Origin: an uncultured Clostridium sp.
GTDB lineage: Bacteria > Bacillota > Clostridia > Lachnospirales > Lachnospiraceae
Reading direction: 5' to 3'
DNA length: 6,297 bases
Assembly: GCA_900551225.1 (NCBI GenBank)
Contig: URUZ01000366.1
Span: forward strand, 1 to 6,297
Part shown: piece after piece, positions 1 to 4,819 of the stretch
Numbering within the stretch: the stretch's first letter is position 1
How the letters are laid out: each line of letters begins with the position of its first letter
The notes under the pieces: generated by a model
The model's input: the letters and a program-made list of their open reading frames with translations, nothing else
What the model was told of the DNA's origin: nothing
The model's database searches: none
Made by a program: the position numbers and the translations under genes

Positions 1-73
1 CGAACCTTCCCGCCCGCAGCCCCTGGCTCTCACGGACGGATGCATCCAGCTCCGCCCGCGTACCCTTCCACCC
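1..73 (-). other. Left-edge segment with a coding-like reading frame, no start visible
   Basis: This is the minus-strand stretch just downstream of the DUF6756-like gene. Read in the same frame as that gene, past its TAG, it stays open to the window edge with codon use typical of the neighbours (mostly G or C at third positions). It gives a translation containing TRAELDASVRESQGLRAGRF. The other two minus frames give either an early stop or arginine-rich text. No ATG, GTG or TTG start with a ribosome binding site lies in the good frame, so it may be the remnant of a longer gene, or chance. No family is recognised and no terminator is seen. Confidence 0.2.
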
Positions 74-574
74 CTAAATCCCCATTGAGTTGATATCAAG
101 AGATTCCGCGTTAAGGCAGCTGCCGATCAGTGAGATGATATCCTCATGGTTTTCGCTGATTAGCCATTCATACTTCCTGGATACGATGTAAAAGTCATTC
201 AGGCCTGAAATTTCATCTAAAACCAGTTTGAGTTCGGGGAGATACATTTCATATAGCCAGTATTTGGCCGTATAGTTTTTCACATCTTCCAGCAGGACAT
301 ATACAGGTTCATCAGGGCGGGGTATGATGTGATCCAGATCATGATACCACAACGGCCTGCCATTTATTGATAAGGACCTGCAGGGCAGATTCCGGTTGAA
401 ATATCCCATATTAGACCAGTGGATGTTCCCGCCTTTATCAACAAATCTGGTCTGGATTTCCCGGATTATTCCGGAATAGTGCAGTTTAGATACCTCATAG
501 ATACGGCTGCGGTCCAGCTGCTGTTCTTTTATAATTGATTCCACATCTCTTCGGATGTACCCTTCTATGCTCAA
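74..574 (-). CDS. Small DUF6756-like protein, possible immunity-type protein
   Basis: A protein of 166 residues with no signal peptide or membrane segment, so presumably cytosolic. The start is a TTG (572-574) overlapping the stop of the upstream gene in a TTGA arrangement. GGAGG lies seven bases before it, inside the end of the upstream gene, which indicates translational coupling. An in-frame ATG at 721 would add 49 residues overlapping the neighbour in another frame; those residues look non-coding (Cys/Gly/Pro-rich, no family pattern). Visible landmarks are an acidic-aromatic stretch VYVLLEDVKNYTAKYWLYEM (91-110) and the C-terminal segment YIVSRKYEWLISENHEDI (129-146). From memory these resemble DUF6756, an uncharacterised family of roughly this length. 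Pairing with a HEAT-like protein suggests an immunity or stress-protection role, but that is inference. No catalytic motif is apparent. Confidence 0.75.
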   Translation of the reverse strand: MSIEGYIRRDVESIIKEQQLDRSRIYEVSKLHYSGIIREIQTRFVDKGGNIHWSNMGYFNRNLPCRSLSINGRPLWYHDLDHIIPRPDEPVYVLLEDVKNYTAKYWLYEMYLPELKLVLDEISGLNDFYIVSRKYEWLISENHEDIISLIGSCLNAESLDINSMGI

Positions 575-1059
575 CTCAGCGCCTCCAGAATATTGGCAGA
601 AAATCCTGCTATATCCTCGTTTGAATGGACAGTCAGGGACTGGAAATACGGCATATCTGCAGCCAGCTTTGTACGCAGCTGTCCCTGCCAGGAACCGGGG
701 GCATTTTCCCTGGAAGAGCACACAGCAAAACCGTAGAATATGTCCAGAAGCTCGATTTTTAAATCCTCCTCCAAATGCTGCAGGCCGTAGAACAGGATGT
801 CATATGCGGGCAGGGCGGCGGAGGATATAAAGGTGTGCTGATGGCACAGGCCGCACCAAAGATCATGGGTGGCCTTCATCGCAGTCTGTCTGTGGCCTGA
901 GAACAGATCCAGAAGGGACTGGGAGACCTTGGGGATGAATTCGCGCTTATCCCCAGCCGTCACATAATAGGGGATATCCTGTGCGGCATTGCCGTAGGCT
1001 GTTTCGTACTGGGACCAGTCTGTGGTCAGGATGGTCTGCTCTATTTCGTGGTGTGTCAT
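571..1059 (-). CDS. HEAT-like small protein, immunity-type
   Basis: A soluble protein of 162 residues. ATG at 1057-1059 is preceded by AGGAG (1065-1069) with five bases between. The N-terminal part has the pattern DWSQYETAYGNAAQDIPYYV (14-33). The middle has LWCGLCHQHTFISSAALPAY (67-86) and then an amphipathic helix ending FYGFA (108-112). Together these match the layout W..Y..AYG.A.D(I/V)P ... HQ.T...A..PA known from bacterial HEAT-repeat proteins that often sit in polymorphic-toxin immunity clusters; this is recognition by pattern, not a search. It would act as a cytosolic binding protein, with no enzyme motif visible. It is the first gene of an operon with the DUF6756-like gene. A 162-bp fold-back element lies immediately 5' of its ribosome binding site. 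No toxin gene is visible, so an orphan immunity gene is the best guess. Confidence 0.8.
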   Translation of the reverse strand: MTHHEIEQTILTTDWSQYETAYGNAAQDIPYYVTAGDKREFIPKVSQSLLDLFSGHRQTAMKATHDLWCGLCHQHTFISSAALPAYDILFYGLQHLEEDLKIELLDIFYGFAVCSSRENAPGSWQGQLRTKLAADMPYFQSLTVHSNEDIAGFSANILEALS

Positions 1060-1061
1060 GG

Positions 1062-1073
1062 GGACTCCTCTCC
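1062..1073 (-). promoter_or_regulatory. Ribosome binding site abutting the fold-back element
   Basis: Read on the minus strand this is GGAGAGGAGTCC followed by CC and the ATG of the HEAT-like gene. The AGGAG core is at 1065-1069. The fold-back element ends at 1074, so nothing separates the hairpin base from the Shine-Dalgarno region. Confidence 0.7.
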
Positions 1074-1235
1074 AGGGCGTGTTTGAAAATTGCTTTCTGT
1101 CAGCTGTGCGTCACACTTTGTGGGAGATTTGGCCCCGATGAAGGAGGCGTAGTGGGCTACGCTGACTGAATTGGGACCAAATATGCCGCGAAGTGGGGCG
1201 TGCAGATGGCGGAAATGAATTTTCAAACACGCCCT
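1074..1235. mobile_element. 162-bp MITE-like fold-back element with long imperfect inverted arms
   Basis: The ends are an 18-bp perfect inverted repeat beginning AGGGCGTGTTTGAAAATT and ending in its exact complement. The whole element folds about its exact midpoint (1154.5). A gapless hand alignment of the two 81-base arms gives 59 identities. At the centre lies the dyad GCGTAG-TGGG-CTACGC (1147-1162). No transposase is encoded, and open frames crossing it are short and unconvincing. This fits a miniature inverted-repeat element moved in trans by a full-length insertion sequence. The terminal repeat reminds me of IS5-superfamily ends, but that is uncertain. No clear target-site duplication is visible in the flanks (CTCC before, AGTGA after), so the insertion is probably old, or the duplication is too short to recognise. 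It lies between promoter and ribosome binding site of the small immunity-type operon. Confidence 0.8.
1147..1162. repeat. Perfect central dyad of the fold-back element
   Basis: GCGTAG and CTACGC flank a TGGG tetraloop. The dyad lies at the exact centre of the 162-bp element and would form the tip of its hairpin in RNA or single-stranded DNA. Confidence 0.8.
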
Positions 1236-1249
1236 AGTGATATGGTTTG

Positions 1250-1278
1250 AGTTTAAGCCCAAGGCACAGGTTTGTCAA
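1250..1278 (-). promoter_or_regulatory. Sigma-70-type promoter for the immunity-type operon
   Basis: On the minus strand a perfect TTGACA -35 box (1273-1278) is separated by 17 bases from TAAACT (1250-1255), which matches four of six positions of the -10 consensus. The predicted transcription start is near 1243, only about eight bases before the fold-back element. The 5' leader would therefore consist almost wholly of that element. It lies downstream of the probable terminator of the transporter gene, so the small operon can be transcribed independently. Confidence 0.6.
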
Positions 1279-1301
1279 TCGCTGCAGAGCGGGTCCGGAA
1301 T

Positions 1302-1328
1302 AAAAAACACCAAGCTTCAGCGCCGTGT
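1302..1328 (-). terminator. Probable rho-independent terminator of the hydrolase-transporter operon
   Basis: Starting 18 bases after the transporter stop codon, the minus strand reads ACAC, an imperfect stem with GC-TGAA-GC at its tip, then GTGT (1307-1328). It runs into six consecutive T residues (1302-1307). The stem contains an internal mismatch loop, so it is weaker than a textbook terminator, but its place directly after the operon and before the next promoter supports the call. Confidence 0.5.
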
Positions 1329-1345
1329 AACCGGCAGTCTGAGGC

Positions 1346-2644
1346 CTACAGCGCAAAAGAAAAGATAATACTTGCCGCCACCAGCACAATTCCGCCGCCC
1401 ACACGGCTGGACAGCTGTGCGTAGGCGATCAGGTCCATGCGGTCGGCAGCACCTAACACTGCGATGTCCCCGGAACCGCCGCGGTTGGCCATGCACAGAC
1501 CGGCAGTGACAGCAGAGTCAATGGGGAAGAAGCCCACCAGATAGCCCACAACAGCCGAGCCAATGATGGCGCCAAGCACAACCGCTATGGCGATGATCAC
1601 ATTGACCGGACTCAGGGCGGAAGCCAGCTCTGCAAGGTCAAAATCCACACCCATGGCCACCATCATGGCAATGCCGAATACGCCGATCATAAAGCTTTGA
1701 AGCCGTTTGGCTCCGGCGCAGACGCTCCCCGGCACAATGCCCGTGGCCGCCAGAATCACCACGAACAGGATGGTATATGCAAATGAATGGATTTTGGCCC
1801 CTGCTATGGAGGGAAGCAGCCATTTTGAAAACAGATTCCCCACTGCAAATGCTGTCAGCGCCAGGAAAAATGCACCTCTGAGATCCTCCACGTCAGAGTC
1901 GGTCTTCACATCCTTTTTAGCCAGAACACCTGCATTGCGCATCAGTGTTTTCTTGTCCCCCGTAAGTCCCGTTTTCACGCTCCCCAGCTTGTTTAACAGA
2001 GCGCCGGCGACAATACAGATCACATTGGCAATGGTGAGGACAATGATGGCGTGGGAATAATAGCTGGCAGCCGGCAGTCCGGTGGTATTCTCATAGATCT
2101 GGGACAGGGGCACTGCACCGGCGCCGTTGCCGCCGCCCATGATGGGCAGTACATACTTGATGGCAATGCTGGCAGGATCGATCCCAAAGAACAGCCCTGC
2201 GATGACTCCGAAAGCCATGGCGCAGGCCAGGCCGCCCAGGATGGCAGGTATGTACCCTGCAAATGACTGCAGCAGGATCTTTCTGTCTAGGGACAGGATG
2301 GAACCTGTGATCAGGAAAACGATGAAAATGTTCAGCAGGTTGGGGTCTCCCTGAATGGCGGTCCCAATGGCCTCCGTATATTTCTCCGGCAGCACCCCGA
2401 AGTACATCAGAATGGCTGTGCCGAAGAATACCATCAGCAGCCCGCCTCCAATATAGCTGTTCCAGATGGGAAGGCGTTCACCGAACTCATACAGCAGGGC
2501 CGAGATGGCGCAGCCGAACGCCAGAGCCCCCGCAATATCCGTTGAAAGTGTTCCCGTGTAAGCCCCCAGCAGTACAAGTGCGCAGGCTCCCAGGCAGACA
2601 TACCAGGGAAGCCCCGCGATATTTAAAACAGTTTTTTTCTCCAT
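1346..2644 (-). CDS. 2-hydroxycarboxylate transporter (2HCT family, CitS/MleP/CimH type)
   Basis: A polytopic inner-membrane carrier of 432 residues that in this family moves citrate, malate or lactate by Na+ or H+ symport or by exchange. Two family hallmarks are clear: GGGNGAGAVPLS (170-181) and NRGGSGDIAVLGAADRMDL (387-405). These are the re-entrant-loop motifs of the two inverted halves. Arg388 and Arg414 (SSRVGG) line up, with a constant offset of 14, with the two substrate-binding arginines I recall for CitS (402 and 428). A charged cytosolic loop (about 219-256) separates the halves. The start chosen is the ATG at 2642-2644, with GGAGG eight bases upstream. Other in-frame ATGs at 2650, 2659 and 2689 lack suitable spacing. 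It begins 22 bases after the esterase stop, so the two are co-transcribed. The family assignment is firm; the actual substrate is unknown. Confidence 0.93.
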   Translation of the reverse strand: MEKKTVLNIAGLPWYVCLGACALVLLGAYTGTLSTDIAGALAFGCAISALLYEFGERLPIWNSYIGGGLLMVFFGTAILMYFGVLPEKYTEAIGTAIQGDPNLLNIFIVFLITGSILSLDRKILLQSFAGYIPAILGGLACAMAFGVIAGLFFGIDPASIAIKYVLPIMGGGNGAGAVPLSQIYENTTGLPAASYYSHAIIVLTIANVICIVAGALLNKLGSVKTGLTGDKKTLMRNAGVLAKKDVKTDSDVEDLRGAFFLALTAFAVGNLFSKWLLPSIAGAKIHSFAYTILFVVILAATGIVPGSVCAGAKRLQSFMIGVFGIAMMVAMGVDFDLAELASALSPVNVIIAIAVVLGAIIGSAVVGYLVGFFPIDSAVTAGLCMANRGGSGDIAVLGAADRMDLIAYAQLSSRVGGGIVLVAASIIFSFAL

Positions 2645-2666
2645 AATCATACCCTCCATCAGCCGC

Positions 2667-3572
2667 TTACAGCGGCAGCTCAAATGCATTTTTCAGAGAC
2701 CTGAAAAACAGTTTCTCAGCCAGCTTGAATTCATCCTTTCGCTGTACCAGAAAGCCGTGGCTGCTGTCCAGAAACGTTTTCGCCGTAACCGTCACCCCAT
2801 TTTCAGCCAGCCGCTTCCCATAGGCCAGATCCTCGTCACAGAAAAAGTCGTTGTAACAGGCGATGATCAGTGTCTCGGGAGACAGGCGGATCATGGAGTC
2901 CGGGGCCAGAAGAGGGGAGGCCAGAGGGTCCAGCTTGTCCTCGGCGCAGGTTAAGTACATGCGGTTGTAGAACTCGGATTTTTTCGGGTTCAGCCGGGGA
3001 TTGGCATAGCCGTTTCGCTTCAGCTGGGCAGGTTCGTACAGGTTGAGGCCCGCGTAGTCCAGTATCTGCAGGCACAGGGAGAATTCCCTGTTCTGCCCAG
3101 CCAGCATGGACACTGCGGCGGTCAGGCTGCCCCCGGCGCTGTGACCGCCCATGGCGATGCGCTCCGGGTCAATACCCCACTCCATATGGCGGGTCAGCAC
3201 ATGGCAGATGGACTCATAGCATTGATGGATCTGTCCCGGGAATTTCAGCTCCGGCGCTGGCGTGTAGTCAATATCCATCACAATACAGCCCAGATTAGAG
3301 CACACATTTCTGGAAAATACAATATCCTGTTGGCGCAGCCCCTTCACAAATCCGCCTCCGTGTGCATTGACATACAGGGGCAGTTTTTGCCCGGTATGGC
3401 TGGGCCAGTACATGTATAGGGTACAGTCCCCATAGCTTGTGGGGATCACAAACTGCTCTTCCCGGTACACGGAATACATGTTCAGAAGCTCCTCGCTTAC
3501 GAATTTTCCGATACCGGTGTCACGGCATTGCTGCAGCAGTATTTTATCCTTTTCGGTGATTTGGTCTGCCAT
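2667..3572 (-). CDS. Alpha/beta hydrolase, HSL-family esterase/lipase
   Basis: A cytosolic hydrolase of 301 residues with no signal peptide. The alpha/beta-hydrolase fold-3 (hormone-sensitive-lipase) signature is complete: the oxyanion-hole motif HGGG (71-74), nucleophile elbow GHSAGG with Ser145, acid Asp242 in CYNDFFCDE, and His272 in SSHGF. DPLASPLLAP (215-224) is another typical segment of this family. Such enzymes hydrolyse short-chain carboxyl esters or lactones. The ATG at 3570-3572 has AAGGAGG (3578-3584) at good spacing. It is the first gene of an operon with the 2HCT carrier, suggesting that it releases or processes a hydroxy-acid ester linked to that transport step. This is inference from context; the true substrate cannot be read from sequence. 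Confidence 0.92.
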   Translation of the reverse strand: MADQITEKDKILLQQCRDTGIGKFVSEELLNMYSVYREEQFVIPTSYGDCTLYMYWPSHTGQKLPLYVNAHGGGFVKGLRQQDIVFSRNVCSNLGCIVMDIDYTPAPELKFPGQIHQCYESICHVLTRHMEWGIDPERIAMGGHSAGGSLTAAVSMLAGQNREFSLCLQILDYAGLNLYEPAQLKRNGYANPRLNPKKSEFYNRMYLTCAEDKLDPLASPLLAPDSMIRLSPETLIIACYNDFFCDEDLAYGKRLAENGVTVTAKTFLDSSHGFLVQRKDEFKLAEKLFFRSLKNAFELPL

Positions 3573-3607
3573 TGCTTCCTCCTTATATCTGTTTTTTGTA
3601 TGGGGTA

Positions 3608-3636
3608 ATTATAGCTGTATTTAAGGGAATGGTAAA
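3608..3636 (-). promoter_or_regulatory. Sigma-70-type promoter of the hydrolase-transporter operon
   Basis: The minus strand shows a perfect TATAAT -10 box (3608-3613). A 17-base spacer separates it from TTTACC (3631-3636), four of six matches to the -35 consensus. A weak -35 box with a perfect -10 is compatible with activation by a regulator bound upstream. Predicted start near 3601 gives a leader of about 29 bases to the ATG. Confidence 0.65.
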
Positions 3637-3651
3637 ATTGTATAAAATAAT

Positions 3652-3678
3652 GGCGTCATTCCAAAATGGAATGACGCC
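3652..3678. promoter_or_regulatory. Perfect 12-bp-arm palindrome: candidate LysR-family operator and/or terminator
   Basis: GGCGTCATTCCA and its exact complement flank a three-base AAA spacer. The inner part, TTCC...GGAA, has the T-N11-A form of LysR-regulator boxes. Its centre (3665) lies about 64 bases before the predicted start of the hydrolase operon, where such recognition sites usually sit. A further ATTCC half-site lies in the promoter spacer (3626-3630). Alternatively, on the minus strand the GC-rich stem base is followed by ATTATTTTAT, which could terminate the LysR transcript. The two roles are not exclusive. Confidence 0.7.
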
Positions 3679-3739
3679 GGGGAATTGGCAGGTTGTGAAT
3701 TGCCTGTGGGGTGCGCGGTTTCGCTGCCATACGAGTTGA

Positions 3740-3757
3740 AGCGCCCCAAAGTGCGCT
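3740..3757. repeat. Small inverted repeat just after the LysR stop codon
   Basis: AGCGC and GCGCT are separated by eight bases, beginning nine bases past the stop codon of the regulator gene. No T-tract follows on either strand, so it is a minor hairpin rather than a convincing terminator. Confidence 0.35.
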
Positions 3758-3765
3758 GATCACAG

Positions 3766-4641
3766 CTAAGCAGATTCAATTGCATAATGGCCTTCAATAT
3801 GCCGGATAAAATCAGTTACATAGTCCGGCGCGGCCTTGTGCCCGTCATATACAAACCAGGTATTTCGTTCAATATGGCTTCCGTCTGGGTGAAGCATGGG
3901 AAGGTAGAACATCCCCAGTTCCTGAAGCTGATATTCCTGAAGAAAGCTGAGGGTATAGCCGATTCCGCGGCTCACCAGGCGCCAGCAGATGTCCACATCC
4001 TGGACCAGGGTATCCACGTTGGGCGGTGTGTCAAAATGCTGATTCCACCATTGATCCATCACCCTTTGGGTGTAATTCCCCAGGGCGGAGCGCACCATGG
4101 GAAGCTCGGGAAGCCGGTCCAGAGTGATGGGTGATTTGCACAGCACGTAAGCATTTTCACGGAGAATCAGACATTTTTTCAGAGAAATGTCATAGTTGCC
4201 CCGGACAAATCCCACATCCGCCTCACCGTCTGCCACCAGCCCCATGAGTTCATGGCTGCGGAGATTTTGGATCTCAAAACACAGGTTGGGGTGGAGCCGG
4301 CCATAGGAATAGAGGATCTCTGACAGCTGAAATTTGCTGAAGGTGTAGGAGGCGGCGATGCGGATGGTGCCGCAGCCCTCCTTTTTCAGCCCACGGATTC
4401 CGTCCCGGGTTTCCTTCATAAAGCGGAGATACTGTTTCGCCTGAGCCGCCAGATATTCCCCTTCCCTGGTGAATTCCACGCCCTTGGTGCTGCGGTTTAC
4501 AATCCGGATCTGGAATTCGTCCTCAATGGCCTGAAGCCGTTTGGTCAGCGTGGGCTGGGTGATATAGAGCTGGCCCGCCACTTTGGTGATGTTGGGATTT
4601 TTGTAGAGTTCATCTAAAATGATCCAATCGGAATCCTTCAT
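3766..4641 (-). CDS. LysR-type transcriptional regulator
   Basis: A DNA-binding regulator of 291 residues, the usual length for the family. The N-terminal winged helix-turn-helix is clear: NITKVAGQLYITQPTLTKRL (17-36), followed by AIEDEFQIRIVNRSTKGVEF (38-57) and the linker helix to about 85. Residues 90-285 form the periplasmic-binding-protein-like effector domain (GTIRIAASYTFSKFQL start; DGEADVGFVRG near 138-148). Start ATG 4639-4641; the AAGGA upstream is about 11 bases away, rather far, so translation may be modest. The gene lies upstream of, and in the same direction as, the hydrolase-transporter operon and is the obvious candidate to control it in response to a carboxylate or related effector. 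It may also repress itself, as many family members do. Its target and ligand are inferred only. Confidence 0.93.
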   Translation of the reverse strand: MKDSDWIILDELYKNPNITKVAGQLYITQPTLTKRLQAIEDEFQIRIVNRSTKGVEFTREGEYLAAQAKQYLRFMKETRDGIRGLKKEGCGTIRIAASYTFSKFQLSEILYSYGRLHPNLCFEIQNLRSHELMGLVADGEADVGFVRGNYDISLKKCLILRENAYVLCKSPITLDRLPELPMVRSALGNYTQRVMDQWWNQHFDTPPNVDTLVQDVDICWRLVSRGIGYTLSFLQEYQLQELGMFYLPMLHPDGSHIERNTWFVYDGHKAAPDYVTDFIRHIEGHYAIESA

Positions 4642-4672
4642 CTATCTGCACGTCCTTTATCTTGATAAACCT

Positions 4673-4701
4673 ATTATGGAGGATGGGGCGGGATCTGTCA
4701 A
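4673..4701 (-). promoter_or_regulatory. Near-consensus promoter of the LysR gene
   Basis: The minus strand carries a perfect TTGACA -35 box (4696-4701), a 17-base spacer and CATAAT (4673-4678), five of six matches to the -10 box. The predicted start near 4666 leaves a leader of about 25 bases to the ATG. Confidence 0.7.
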
Positions 4702-4725
4702 TTGAGAAGCGCTGTGGGGAAATGG

Positions 4726-4754
4726 TTGGACATACTATGGTTTTCTGATATAAT
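4726..4754 (+). promoter_or_regulatory. Extended -10 promoter of the rRNA methyltransferase gene
   Basis: A perfect TATAAT (4749-4754) is preceded by TGA, giving the extended -10 form TGnTATAAT. The -35 candidate is TGGACA (4727-4732, 16-base spacer), five of six matches. The predicted start near 4761 gives a leader of roughly 60 bases. It points away from the LysR promoter, with the two -35 boxes about 25 bases apart. Confidence 0.65.
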
Positions 4755-4819
4755 AGGATAGCTGATACATGGCCCAGGGCAGATAAGCCTGGAGCACGGG
4801 AATGAATGGAGATTAAAGG

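Noticed and set aside
575..721. N-terminal extension of the DUF6756-like protein from an ATG at 721
   Set aside because: It would overlap 49 codons of the HEAT-like gene in another frame and shows no family-like sequence. The TTG at 572-574 has an ideal ribosome binding site and overlap.
981..1169. A 62-codon plus-strand frame running from the HEAT-like gene into the fold-back element
   Set aside because: It lies antisense to the start of a real gene and ends in the repeat; no ribosome binding site or protein family supports it.
1074..1235. Fold-back element read as a CRISPR repeat, riboswitch or attachment site
   Set aside because: There is a single symmetric copy with no repeat-spacer pattern, no recognisable riboswitch core and no integrase nearby. 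A MITE-like element explains the terminal repeats better.
1707..2354. Several short open frames opposite the transporter gene
   Set aside because: They have alanine/proline-rich translations without domains and arise from the codon bias of the transporter gene on the other strand.
2645..2689. Upstream start for the 2HCT carrier adding 15 residues
   Set aside because: The added residues (Cys/Arg/Lys-rich) are atypical for the family and would overlap the esterase gene. GGAGG is correctly spaced only for the ATG at 2642-2644.
4774..4792. CCAGG ... CCTGG hairpin in the methyltransferase leader as an attenuator
   Set aside because: Only five base pairs with a nine-base loop and no T-tract or alternative pairing; likely chance.
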